Source: Ruminococcaceae bacterium UBA2857
GTDB taxonomy: Bacteria; Bacillota; Clostridia; Oscillospirales; Acutalibacteraceae
Reading direction: 5' to 3'
Length of the DNA stretch: 7,046 bases
Assembly (NCBI GenBank): GCA_002350705.1
Contig: DEFH01000019.1
Span: 341-7,386 of the forward strand
Positions 1-5,751 of the stretch are shown one piece after another; positions within the stretch are counted from its first letter, which is position 1, and the number at the start of each line of letters is the position of its first letter. A program made the position numbers and the translations under genes. The notes under the pieces are model-generated. The model saw nothing but the letters and a program-made list of their open reading frames with translations, had not been told where the DNA came from and did not search any database.

Positions 1-20
1 GACCACTTCGGTAACTCTCC
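1..20 (-). tRNA. tRNA 5' end, probably tRNA-Ser (partial, cut by window edge)
   Basis: On the minus strand bases 20 to 1 read as a tRNA 5' end: a 7-base acceptor strand GGAGAGT, then T8-A9, then a D-arm beginning CCGAAGTGGTC. This form is typical of clostridial class II tRNAs, best matching tRNA-Ser from memory. Tyr or Leu cannot be excluded because the anticodon lies outside the window. A consensus-like promoter lies 28 to 56 bases upstream of the mature 5' end, which supports a real transcribed tRNA gene. Confidence 0.7.
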
Positions 21-47
21 ATAGATATTCTCTTTCAAACAAATACT

Positions 48-76
48 ATTTTACACAAATTCAGCGGAATTGTCAA
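48..76 (-). promoter_or_regulatory. sigma-A-type promoter of the left tRNA gene
   Basis: The minus strand has -35 TTGACA (71-76), a 17-base spacer and -10 TAAAAT (48-53). The predicted start is near base 41, giving a leader of about 21 bases before the tRNA 5' end at base 20. The -35 is a perfect match and the -10 differs from consensus at one position. It is back to back with the promoter for the methyltransferase gene. Confidence 0.7.
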
Positions 77-98
77 CATGAATTTCAATTTTTTTTTA

Positions 99-127
99 TT
101 GCACAGCGGTATAAAAAATGTTACAAT
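99..127 (+). promoter_or_regulatory. putative promoter of the FkbM methyltransferase gene
   Basis: TTGCAC (99-104), a 17-base spacer and TACAAT (122-127) form a plausible sigma-A promoter. Transcription would start near base 134, leaving only about 12 bases of leader before the chosen ATG at 146. That is just enough to include the GGGTGA ribosome binding site. The short leader makes the call moderate. Confidence 0.5.
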
Positions 128-134
128 CGTTTAC

Positions 135-140
135 GGGTGA
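135..140 (+). promoter_or_regulatory. ribosome binding site deciding the FkbM start
   Basis: GGGTGA lies five bases before the ATG at 146. The in-frame GTG at 137 lies inside this element and has no site of its own. The later ATG at 152 would be 11 bases away. The ATG at 146 is therefore preferred. Confidence 0.55.
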
Positions 141-145
141 TTTTC

Positions 146-1195
146 ATGAATATGATAAAGGAAGATATATGGAATTTTGTGAAACATACAGAGAAGCCGA
201 TTATTATATATGGCATGGGTAACGGTGCAGATAAGATTATGAACGAACTGCAAAGGCTTGGCGTACCTGTTACAGGAGTGATGGCAAGTGATGATTTTGT
301 CAGAGGGCAAACATTCAGGGGCTTTCCTGTCAGAAAGTTGAGTGATTTTGAGAAAGAACTGTCAGAATTAATTATTATTATTGCCTTTGGTTCGCAGAGG
401 GAGGATGTAATAGAGCATCTTCTTTCTCTTGCACGAAAGCATACAGTGCTTGCGGCAGATGTTCCCGTGTACGGAGAAAATATTTTCAATATGGCATTTT
501 ATGATGTTCATCAAAAGGAATTGCAAGAGGTGGAGAAAATTCTGGCAGATGATCTTTCAAGAAAGGTTCTGAAAAATGTTGTCAAATTCAAGCTGACAGG
601 GCAAATGCCATATCTGACAGAAGTTTTCAGCGATAAAAAAGAAGCCTTTACAATACTGAAACTGACGGATCAGGAAAGCTATCTTGATTTGGGTGCATAT
701 CGTGGCGATACGATAGAAGAATTTCTGCATTGTACAGGAGGACATTACAGGCATATTACGGCACTGGAGCCTGACAGAAAAACTTTTCGCAAACTGAAAG
801 ACTATGCAGGAACATTTCCCGATACACAGCTCTGGAATATGGGAATATGGGGGAGTGACTGTAATTTGTCTTTTCGGAATTCACTTGGACGGGGTTCGTC
901 TGTACAGAATGCAGGGGGACAGTGCTTAGCCGTGACAAAAATAGATACACTATATCAGATACAGCAGGTTTCCTATATCAAGATGGATGTTGAGGGGGCT
1001 GAAAAACAGGCTCTTTCAGGAGGAATCCATACCTTACAGCGGGATAAGCCAAAATTGAATCTGGCACTCTATCACAGGAGTGAGGATATATTTGAGTTGC
1101 CGTTACTTCTTCATAAAATTCAGCCTGCATACAAAATCTATCTTCGTCAGCATCCGCATATTCCGGCATGGGATTTGAATTTATATGCAATATAG
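146..1195 (+). CDS. FkbM-family SAM-dependent methyltransferase with N-terminal Rossmann-like domain
   Basis: The product is a 349-residue cytoplasmic protein with no signal peptide or membrane segment. Residues about 17-110 look like a Rossmann fold: a hydrophobic strand followed by YGMGNGADKI, then a second strand and conserved GFPV. This is the type of nucleotide- or sugar-binding module seen in PglD-like and related proteins. Residues about 178-300 carry FkbM methyltransferase signatures: the SAM-binding loop LDLGAYRGDT (180-189), the acidic ALEPD strand end (206-210) and the family hallmark KMDVEGAE (279-286). FkbM proteins are SAM-dependent methyltransferases, often O-methylating sugars or polyketides; the acceptor here is unknown. 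The gene is transcribed alone, between a divergent tRNA and a separately promoted operon, with no glycan-synthesis neighbours. A GTG at 137 is the longest possible start but lacks a binding site. No convincing terminator follows the stop. Confidence 0.85.
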   Translation: MNMIKEDIWNFVKHTEKPIIIYGMGNGADKIMNELQRLGVPVTGVMASDDFVRGQTFRGFPVRKLSDFEKELSELIIIIAFGSQREDVIEHLLSLARKHTVLAADVPVYGENIFNMAFYDVHQKELQEVEKILADDLSRKVLKNVVKFKLTGQMPYLTEVFSDKKEAFTILKLTDQESYLDLGAYRGDTIEEFLHCTGGHYRHITALEPDRKTFRKLKDYAGTFPDTQLWNMGIWGSDCNLSFRNSLGRGSSVQNAGGQCLAVTKIDTLYQIQQVSYIKMDVEGAEKQALSGGIHTLQRDKPKLNLALYHRSEDIFELPLLLHKIQPAYKIYLRQHPHIPAWDLNLYAI

Positions 1196-1239
1196 ACAAT
1201 TTTTTTGATAAATTTTGACGATGTTGTTTGCTTCAAATA

Positions 1240-1268
1240 TTGACATATTTCGTACATTGTCGTATAAT
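1240..1268 (+). promoter_or_regulatory. consensus sigma-A promoter of the DUF4234-DUF2752 operon
   Basis: TTGACA (1240-1245), a spacer of exactly 17 bases and TATAAT (1263-1268) match the sigma-A consensus at every position. The predicted start is near 1275, about 30 bases before the DUF4234 start. Such a perfect promoter suggests strong constitutive expression unless a repressor acts; I see no clear operator palindrome. Confidence 0.85.
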
Positions 1269-1293
1269 GATGGCATAAAGCAAATTTATTTTT

Positions 1294-1298
1294 AGGAG
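1294..1298 (+). promoter_or_regulatory. ribosome binding site deciding the DUF4234 start
   Basis: AGGAG lies six bases before the ATG at 1305 and nine before the ATG at 1308. A third in-frame ATG at 1299 directly abuts the element and cannot be used. The ATG at 1305 is preferred; 1308 is nearly as good. Confidence 0.75.
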
Positions 1299-1304
1299 AT
1301 GTTT

Positions 1305-1658
1305 ATGATGCTTCAAAACAGGAGTATTCCTTTGGTAATTATTTTTGGACTTATTACCTGCGGCATTTATCCGCTGTACTGGCTCTATCAGACAGCAAAA
1401 GGTCTGGAAGATGCAGGACATTCCGGTTCCGGTCTCGATCCTGTGCTGATTGTTGTGATTTCGTTGTTTTTCCCGTCTGTTGGCTATCTTCTTTTCGGTA
1501 TGTCAGCTGACCAGAATCTCAACAGCATCAAGATGCAGAGAGGTATGCCGACATCTGACAACAAGATCATGTACATGATACTCGGTTTCCTGATTCCGAT
1601 TGTTTTGGTTGCACTGGTTCAGAACGAGATCAACCAGCTTGTTCCTGCTAATAACTGA
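1305..1658 (+). CDS. DUF4234 family small membrane protein
   Basis: The product is a 117-residue protein with three predicted membrane segments, at about 7-29, 46-66 and 87-106. The first contains the recognisable DUF4234 signature, with a strand of hydrophobics leading into CGIYPLYWLY (residues 19-28). Between segments are a polar loop with GLEDAGHSGSG and a second loop rich in charged and polar residues. DUF4234 proteins are common in Firmicutes and Actinobacteria and have no established function. The gene is the first of a two-gene operon: its TGA stop (1656-1658) shares one base with the ATG of the DUF2752 gene, so translation is probably coupled and the two products are likely made in similar amounts. 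I infer a joint membrane role; nothing in the sequence says what it is. Confidence 0.8.
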   Translation: MMLQNRSIPLVIIFGLITCGIYPLYWLYQTAKGLEDAGHSGSGLDPVLIVVISLFFPSVGYLLFGMSADQNLNSIKMQRGMPTSDNKIMYMILGFLIPIVLVALVQNEINQLVPANN

Positions 1659-2047
1659 TGCAGAAGGATGTAAAAAAACGTATTGAGAGAGTTGCCTTCA
1701 CGGCAGCTCTCTTTGTATGTATAGGACTTTTTTATGCTTTGGCGGTAAAGCTGCTGGGAGGAGGAATCCCGTGTATTTTTCATGATATCACAGGGTTACG
1801 CTGTCCGGGGTGCGGCATGACACACGCTATGACGGCACTGTTACGGCTTGATTTTGCGGCTTTTATGCAGGCAAATTTGTTTGCACCGCTTATCGTGGCG
1901 TTTTTGGGACTTGCCTTTGTCAGCACCTCATTGCATTATATTAAAACAGGGAAATACCGTCTTTCCGCAGGAAATACAGCGATTGAAATTTTATTTCTTG
2001 TTTTGTTTGTGGCATGGGGCATTGTGCGGAATTTCATCGGAATATGA
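1658..2047 (+). CDS. DUF2752 family membrane protein with CPGCG motif
   Basis: The product is a 129-residue protein with a basic N-terminus and about three membrane segments, at about 12-34, 74-95 and 108-125. Residues 49-56 read CPGCGMTH, the hallmark of DUF2752 (usually CPGCG followed by L/M-T-R). It is followed by the typical pattern of a small helix with Leu-Leu-Arg and then Phe-Met-Gln-Ala-Asn before the second hydrophobic stretch. The paired cysteines could bind a metal or undergo redox chemistry, but the family has no established function. His replaces the more usual Arg after the motif. The start overlaps the upstream stop by one base and has no good ribosome binding site of its own, which points to coupled translation. 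A strong hairpin terminator begins three bases after the stop. Confidence 0.8.
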   Translation: MQKDVKKRIERVAFTAALFVCIGLFYALAVKLLGGGIPCIFHDITGLRCPGCGMTHAMTALLRLDFAAFMQANLFAPLIVAFLGLAFVSTSLHYIKTGKYRLSAGNTAIEILFLVLFVAWGIVRNFIGI

Positions 2048-2049
2048 CA

Positions 2050-2093
2050 ATCCCGACAGACAATCGTTTTGATTGCCTGTCGGGATATTTTTT
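2050..2093 (+). terminator. Rho-independent terminator of the DUF4234-DUF2752 operon
   Basis: The arms 2050-2065 and 2071-2086 pair over 16 positions with a single A/C mismatch, closing a five-base GTTTT loop. A run of six T follows (2088-2093). This is a textbook terminator for plus-strand transcription. Read on the minus strand the same hairpin lies just after the GH13 stop but is followed by TTGTCATATT, a poor U-tract. It could still protect the 3' end or act weakly in that direction. Confidence 0.9.
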
Positions 2094-3744
2094 AATTGAT
2101 ATGTTCAAAGCGTGGGACACGCTGACCGTTGACTTCTACAAACTGATAGAACATAGAGGCAGGTCTTGCCCAGATTTTGCCTTCTCCGAACAGTTCTTTA
2201 TAAATTACCAGATCTTCCATCGTTTCACTGTTCTTGGCAATGCCGATAAACTCATATTCTCCGCCCTTGAAGTGACGATATTTGCCGGGAGTGCCTCTTT
2301 CGGGGAGTTTGGGTTCCGGTTTGGTTTCCTGTACAGGCTGAGTTGTTGTTTCAGGTGCAGTGCCAACAGGTGCGGAAGCACTGTTGATAAGTGCCTGCGG
2401 CTGTTCGCCGTTTGTCTGAACAAGTACCATTGTACCGTGTGCAGGGATGTCAATGTGGACTCTGTTGCCGTTGATATCATAGGTTCTGTAGCCGTTCATA
2501 ACGTCGTACAGCTTGGAGCCGCCGTCTGTATTGAAGTCCAGACCAAAGCTGCTGCCTGTGAGGTTGAGAGCAATATAGACGGTTTCGCCTTCAAACTGAC
2601 GCTTGAATACCAACTGTTCGTTTCTGATGACAACATTTTGATAGCTGCCGTATTTGAGAGCTTTGAAAGTTCTTCTGACAGCACCGAGTTTGCAGACATG
2701 ACGATACAAATCATTGTTTTCCATGTCGCTGACATTGACACACGGTCTGAGGGGATAGTCATGGTCGACATTGTTTTTTTGTCCTTTAATGCCCCATTCA
2801 CTGCCGTAGTATACGCTGGGGACACCGGGCATGAAATACGCCATGGTAAAGGCATTTTTCACGTTGTCAAATTCTTTGATGGTGCTGGCAACACGATTGA
2901 CATCATGGTTATCCACAAAGTTGTAAGTATAGATATTTCTGTAAATACCGCCGTTTTCAAACTGTCTGCGGAGGGAATGGGCAATTTCAAAATAGTTGTG
3001 GTCGTTGTGTGAGGAATAGATACCTTTGTAGCACTCATAGTTGGTGCAGGAATCCAGCAGATTGGGATTGGCGATTCTGTTGTAGTCACCGTGAATAATT
3101 TCGCCCATGAGCCAGAAATCTTTGTCCAAGCCCTTGCAGAAGTTCTTGAGTTCTCTCAGGAAATCCTGATCCATACAGTAGGCAACGTCAAGACGCAAGC
3201 CGTCTATTTTAAATGTTTCTTTCCACATTTTTACAGCGTCAAAGATATGTCTTTTGACATCGGGGTGACGCAGATTGAGTTTAACAAGGTCATAGTTGCC
3301 TTCCCAGCCCTCGTACCAAAAGTTATCGCCCCAAGAGCTTCTGCCGCCGAAGTCGATTCTTTGGAACCATGAGCAGTAAGGGGAGGACTGACCGTTCTGC
3401 TGAACGTCCTTGAAAGCCCAGAAGCCTCTTCCGACATGGTTGAATACACCGTCAAGAACGACTCTGATGCCGTTGGCATGAAGAGCGTCACAGATTTTGG
3501 CAAAGCTCTCGTTATCACCGAGACGGTTGTCAATGTGATAATAATCATTGGTATCATATCCGTGAGTGGTGGACATGAACACGGGACCGAAATAAACGGC
3601 ATTGACATTCATTTCCTTAAGATGAGGAATAAAATCCATCACCTTGTCGAGACGATATTCTTTTTTGCCGTCATTGACTCTCGGAGCTCCGGAGAAACCA
3701 AGAGGATAGATATGGTAAAATACCGATTCGTTAACCCAATACAT
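2092..3744 (-). CDS. GH13 alpha-amylase-family glycoside hydrolase fused to a C-terminal DUF1653 domain
   Basis: The product is 550 residues with no signal peptide, so it should be cytoplasmic and act on imported malto-oligosaccharides or glycogen-like glucans. The catalytic barrel begins almost at residue 1 (VFYHIYPLGF), with no N-terminal CBM34-like domain. Conserved GH13 regions are all present: GYDTNDY (62-68), region I DGVFNH (98-103), LVKLN (153-157, resembling the MPKLN of neopullulanase/cyclomaltodextrinase types), region II GLRLD with nucleophile D186, region III GE with acid/base E215, and region IV NHD with D281. A C-terminal beta domain spans about 375-440. A Pro/Thr/Glu-rich linker (about 444-486) then leads to a DUF1653 domain (487-550: GKYRHFKG, IAKNSET, IYKELFGEG, IWARPASMF, VPRFE). 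The ATG is preceded by AAGGAAAG at 3753-3760. The gene is monocistronic with its own promoter. Exact substrate and linkage specificity cannot be told from sequence. Confidence 0.93.
   Translation of the reverse strand: MYWVNESVFYHIYPLGFSGAPRVNDGKKEYRLDKVMDFIPHLKEMNVNAVYFGPVFMSTTHGYDTNDYYHIDNRLGDNESFAKICDALHANGIRVVLDGVFNHVGRGFWAFKDVQQNGQSSPYCSWFQRIDFGGRSSWGDNFWYEGWEGNYDLVKLNLRHPDVKRHIFDAVKMWKETFKIDGLRLDVAYCMDQDFLRELKNFCKGLDKDFWLMGEIIHGDYNRIANPNLLDSCTNYECYKGIYSSHNDHNYFEIAHSLRRQFENGGIYRNIYTYNFVDNHDVNRVASTIKEFDNVKNAFTMAYFMPGVPSVYYGSEWGIKGQKNNVDHDYPLRPCVNVSDMENNDLYRHVCKLGAVRRTFKALKYGSYQNVVIRNEQLVFKRQFEGETVYIALNLTGSSFGLDFNTDGGSKLYDVMNGYRTYDINGNRVHIDIPAHGTMVLVQTNGEQPQALINSASAPVGTAPETTTQPVQETKPEPKLPERGTPGKYRHFKGGEYEFIGIAKNSETMEDLVIYKELFGEGKIWARPASMFYQFVEVNGQRVPRFEHIN
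2095..2286 (-). other. DUF1653 domain within the GH13 protein
   Basis: Codons for residues 487-550 encode a complete DUF1653 domain, opening with GKYRHFKGGEYEF and ending with VPRFE plus HIN. The family is usually met as a free-standing protein of about 65-75 residues with no established role. Here it is joined to the hydrolase by a linker rich in Pro, Thr, Glu and Gln, coded by about 2287-2415. The same frame runs through linker and domain with no stop, so this is a true fusion in this sequence. Confidence 0.85.
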
Positions 3745-3773
3745 AAAATATTCTTTCCTTTCGCCGGTAAAAT

Positions 3774-3787
3774 TTAAAGCGTTATTA
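3774..3787. promoter_or_regulatory. candidate cre-like (LacI/CcpA-family) operator at the GH13 promoter
   Basis: The 14 bases TTAAAGCGTTATTA fit the cre consensus TGWAANCGNTNWCA except at the second and thirteenth positions, and keep the central CG with its AA and T neighbours. The site covers the predicted start point and the edge of the -10 of the GH13 gene, where a bound repressor would block transcription. Its own dyad symmetry is poor and two mismatches are common by chance in AT-rich DNA, so this is only a candidate. Confidence 0.25.
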
Positions 3788-3815
3788 TCATATCATACTT
3801 TTATATAAAAATCAA
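3787..3815 (-). promoter_or_regulatory. promoter of the GH13-DUF1653 gene
   Basis: On the minus strand there is -35 TTGATT (3810-3815), a 17-base spacer and -10 TATGAT (3787-3792), preceded by TGA, which makes an extended -10 (TGn). The predicted start is near 3780, about 36 bases before the ATG. An A/T-rich tract lies upstream of the -35. A second overlapping TATGAT copy at 3792-3797 is spaced less well. Confidence 0.7.
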
Positions 3816-3900
3816 GAGTTATTTGGTATTTTTTTGGCATTGTTGACAAAAATGTTACCTATCCGTCAAAAAAAGATGTTTTATCATTGAAGAAAGAAAC

Positions 3901-3933
3901 ATTCCCTGCCTTGCACCATGCAAAGCAGGGAAT
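3901..3933 (-). terminator. terminator after the lipoprotein gene
   Basis: The arms 3901-3915 and 3919-3933 form nine pairs (ATTCCCTGC/GCAGGGAAT), one mismatch and five more pairs (TTGCA/TGCAA) around a three-base loop. On the minus strand the hairpin is followed by the pyrimidine-rich GTTTCTTTCTTC, a broken but T-rich tail. It lies nine bases after the lipoprotein stop, so it ends the minus-strand cluster. The plus-strand side has no T-tract. Confidence 0.7.
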
Positions 3934-3942
3934 GAAGAAATA

Positions 3943-4479
3943 TCAGTTTTTGTAGAATTCCTTGACCGCCATCTGAAAGTCAGCCTTACGCTGTACATTG
4001 TCAAGATCACCGGAGCTGTCGGTGTAAAGAACAAGATATTTGCTGTTGTCAGAGAGCACAGCAGGATAGGGGACATTTTCATCCATTTTGGAAGACTTGT
4101 CAAATACATAAAATTCCCCGTTTTTCTTTACCTCGTCAATCACCCGTTTGCCATCCTCTCCGAGAGTGTCGGGATCATATTCATACAGTTCCACTGTCAC
4201 AACGGAATTATTGACAGAGAAATTATACCTGTCGCCGTCTTTGGCACCAATGACCTTGTACATCATTTTGGTTGCTTCCGCTTTCTGCGGAATGTAATTG
4301 AGGGCTGTGAGATACTTTTCCAGTCCTTCCAGATTATTTTTGTAGTCAGATGCTTTGACAGAGTTGGCATCCGGTGCTTCTGCGGTAGATACCTTTTCGA
4401 GCTGTGTACCTGTGCCCATACAGCCTGTCAGTGAAGCGGCTGTCAGGAGACCGAGTACTGCCACGATTATTTTTTTCAT
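3943..4479 (-). CDS. putative lipoprotein of unknown function
   Basis: The product is 178 residues. Residues 1-20 are a classic lipoprotein signal: MKK, a hydrophobic core, then the lipobox LTGC with the lipidated cysteine at position 20. The mature protein would be anchored on the outer face of the cytoplasmic membrane. A short Ser/Thr/Ala/Asp-rich spacer (about 22-44) leads to a soluble domain of about 130 residues of mixed helix and strand, with notable stretches YNFSVNN, VELYEYDPDTLGEDGKR and KYLVLYTDS. I recognise no catalytic motif. Similar short lipoproteins with a GAKDG...VELYEYD pattern seem frequent in ruminococci (from memory, not searched). GGAGGG at 4487-4492, seven bases ahead, fixes the start at 4479; a longer frame from a TTG at 4503 would begin upstream of this site. 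It has its own promoter but could also be read from the membrane-protein genes upstream, since no terminator separates them. Confidence 0.85.
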   Translation of the reverse strand: MKKIIVAVLGLLTAASLTGCMGTGTQLEKVSTAEAPDANSVKASDYKNNLEGLEKYLTALNYIPQKAEATKMMYKVIGAKDGDRYNFSVNNSVVTVELYEYDPDTLGEDGKRVIDEVKKNGEFYVFDKSSKMDENVPYPAVLSDNSKYLVLYTDSSGDLDNVQRKADFQMAVKEFYKN

Positions 4480-4486
4480 TCCAATT

Positions 4487-4492
4487 CCCTCC
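4487..4492 (-). promoter_or_regulatory. ribosome binding site deciding the lipoprotein start
   Basis: GGAGGG on the minus strand ends seven bases before the ATG at 4477-4479. It places the start so that the signal peptide begins MKK and rules out the longer TTG-initiated reading. Confidence 0.8.
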
Positions 4493-4526
4493 GATAAAAT
4501 CAATCGCCATTTTTCCGAACAACGAT

Positions 4527-4555
4527 ATTATAACCTATTTCCTTTGTCAATTCAA
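4527..4555 (-). promoter_or_regulatory. promoter of the lipoprotein gene
   Basis: On the minus strand -35 TTGAAT (4550-4555), a 17-base spacer and a perfect -10 TATAAT (4527-4532) predict a start near 4520, about 40 bases before the ATG. A better-looking TTGACA overlaps this -35 but sits only 12 bases from the -10, which is too close. The -35 overlaps the stop codon of the upstream 41-residue ORF. Confidence 0.65.
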
Positions 4556-4677
4556 GTATTTTCGGCGGAAACACTGATTTTTGCATATTTTGCCGCCATG
4601 ATGCAGAGAAACAGGTCAGTTACGGCAAATACTGTCAGCTCGATATCCGAAACGTCTTTGATTTTTTGCTGATTCAT
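4552..4677 (-). CDS. small ORF, 41 aa, unknown function
   Basis: This short frame reads MNQQKIKDVSDIEL, then a moderately hydrophobic stretch TVFAVTDLFLCIMAAKYA (residues about 15-32), and a polar end. A perfect AAAGGAG (4687-4693) lies nine bases before the ATG and overlaps the stop of the 352-residue membrane protein, so the ORF is 15 bases downstream and in the same transcript. Good binding site, tight spacing and operon position support it as a real gene. It is too short to judge by composition. The hydrophobic stretch contains an Asp and may be an amphipathic helix rather than a full membrane segment. No family is recognised. Confidence 0.6.
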   Translation of the reverse strand: MNQQKIKDVSDIELTVFAVTDLFLCIMAAKYAKISVSAENT

Positions 4678-4692
4678 GGTTTACCGCTCCTT

Positions 4693-5751
4693 TCAGAAGC
4701 CGTCCGAATAGTAGTCTTTGCGAGTGATGTCCGGATTGGGAGAGGAATTGTTGTCATAAGGCGGCTGATAGGGGGGATGGTTTTGATAAGGCTGCTTGTA
4801 GGGAGAAAATGGATTTTCCTGCTGAAAGCCGTTGTAGGTATCGGGATAGAGATTTGCCATATTCTGCTGATACGCATATTCGGCATTGACGGCAAGCCGC
4901 AGCTTGCGGGAATAATGTCCTGCCACGATAAAAATCAAAAAATGAATGATGGCATATATCAGCATATATCCGATACATACAATCAGAAATATCATGAAAG
5001 ACATCAATTCATCTATCACTGCTTTCGGAAGGTCTTCTGTAATGTTCATGTTTCTCAGAACAGCACCAAGACTCAGCAGTCCCGACAGTATGGTAATGAT
5101 ACCGATGCCGAAGGCAGAGAATCTCAAAGCACCGGTTCCTGACGGAGTATAGGAAATGCCGTCGATGGTTCGCTTGACACCCGAAACGGCAACAATCAGA
5201 CTGATAATTCTGACTGTGATAAAAATTGTTGGCAGCAGCATGATGACAAACGACAGGATATTCTCCGTTAAGGCGAACCATGACGCCAGCATCATGAACA
5301 GGAGCGGTAATATCGACAGAACCAGTTTGGTAATGGCAAATACCTGCAATACAGTAAAGCCTGCCCGTATCGAAGAATCCTCATTTTTGGCACGCAGATA
5401 TACCGTCAGTGTTCCTGCCATTGCCCACACATGACCGACAGCAACTCCCATGAAGATAAAGCTCATAAAACTCATGACAGTTTTCATAGCGATATACATT
5501 TCTTCTGTACTGTAATCACTGTTATAGCCGTCTAAAGCGTCAATATAGTAGTAAAAATTGTCAGAGTCAAAAAAACGATCCGTAAATCCATAGGCAGTAA
5601 CGGCAAAGTAAATATCAACAGCACACATAATAGCCAAAAAAATGATAATTAACAATACGGCAGGAGAGCGAAATACCGCTTTCAGCATCTCATCCGTTTT
5701 GCTGACAGCCCGTGTTTGATAAGGATAGGGATATGTATTAATTGTCCTCAC
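4693..5751 (-). CDS. six-TM membrane protein with Tyr/Pro-rich C-terminal tail (second of pair)
   Basis: The product is up to 352 residues. It has a short N-terminal YPYPYQ segment, an amphipathic stretch ending FRSP, then hydrophobic segments at about 31-54, 93-118, 135-158, 164-189, 209-233 and 246-277. An extracellular loop of about 40 residues (55-92) is rich in Asp and Tyr. The final 75 residues form a disordered tail, presumably cytoplasmic, dense in Tyr, Pro, Gln and Asn, with NPFSPYKQPYQ (313-323) and PPYQPPYDNN. No enzyme or transporter motif is visible and I do not recognise a family. The GTG start at 5751 overlaps the upstream gene by 14 bases. The nearest site AAAGGAG (5753-5759) is only one base from that GTG but ten from an in-frame ATT at 5740-5742; an ATG at 5688 is the next conventional start. 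The start is therefore uncertain. Shared architecture with the preceding gene suggests a hetero-complex. Confidence 0.8.
   Translation of the reverse strand: MRTINTYPYPYQTRAVSKTDEMLKAVFRSPAVLLIIIFLAIMCAVDIYFAVTAYGFTDRFFDSDNFYYYIDALDGYNSDYSTEEMYIAMKTVMSFMSFIFMGVAVGHVWAMAGTLTVYLRAKNEDSSIRAGFTVLQVFAITKLVLSILPLLFMMLASWFALTENILSFVIMLLPTIFITVRIISLIVAVSGVKRTIDGISYTPSGTGALRFSAFGIGIITILSGLLSLGAVLRNMNITEDLPKAVIDELMSFMIFLIVCIGYMLIYAIIHFLIFIVAGHYSRKLRLAVNAEYAYQQNMANLYPDTYNGFQQENPFSPYKQPYQNHPPYQPPYDNNSSPNPDITRKDYYSDGF

Noticed and set aside
1196..1239. Terminator after the FkbM gene
   Set aside because: There is a T-run just after the stop but no GC-containing hairpin ahead of it, so a Rho-independent terminator cannot be supported.
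2014..3012. Plus-strand open frame of 332 codons opposite the GH13 gene
   Set aside because: It is the antisense of a gene with unmistakable catalytic motifs and shows no family features. It has no ribosome binding site, and its start lies within the DUF2752 gene. It is open only because of the codon bias of the opposite strand.
3787..3797. Short direct repeat ATCAT-ATCAT near the GH13 promoter
   Set aside because: It simply gives two overlapping possible -10 boxes. Only one has the right distance from the -35, and no larger repeat unit exists.
3843..3869. TTGAC/GTCAA inverted repeat upstream of the GH13 promoter
   Set aside because: The arms are only five bases with a long AT-rich spacer, which is expected by chance here. 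The TTGACA has no matching -10 on the plus strand.
4480..4503. Longer lipoprotein start at the TTG at 4503
   Set aside because: It would put the ribosome binding site inside the coding region and add eight residues before a perfect MKK lipoprotein signal.
4487..4551. Possible terminator between the small ORF and the lipoprotein gene
   Set aside because: I find no stable hairpin with a T-tract on the minus strand in this gap. The interval is taken up by promoter elements, so read-through is likely.
4666..5142. Plus-strand frame of 158 codons opposite the 352-aa membrane protein
   Set aside because: It is antisense to a membrane protein with a coherent topology, and it has no supported start site.
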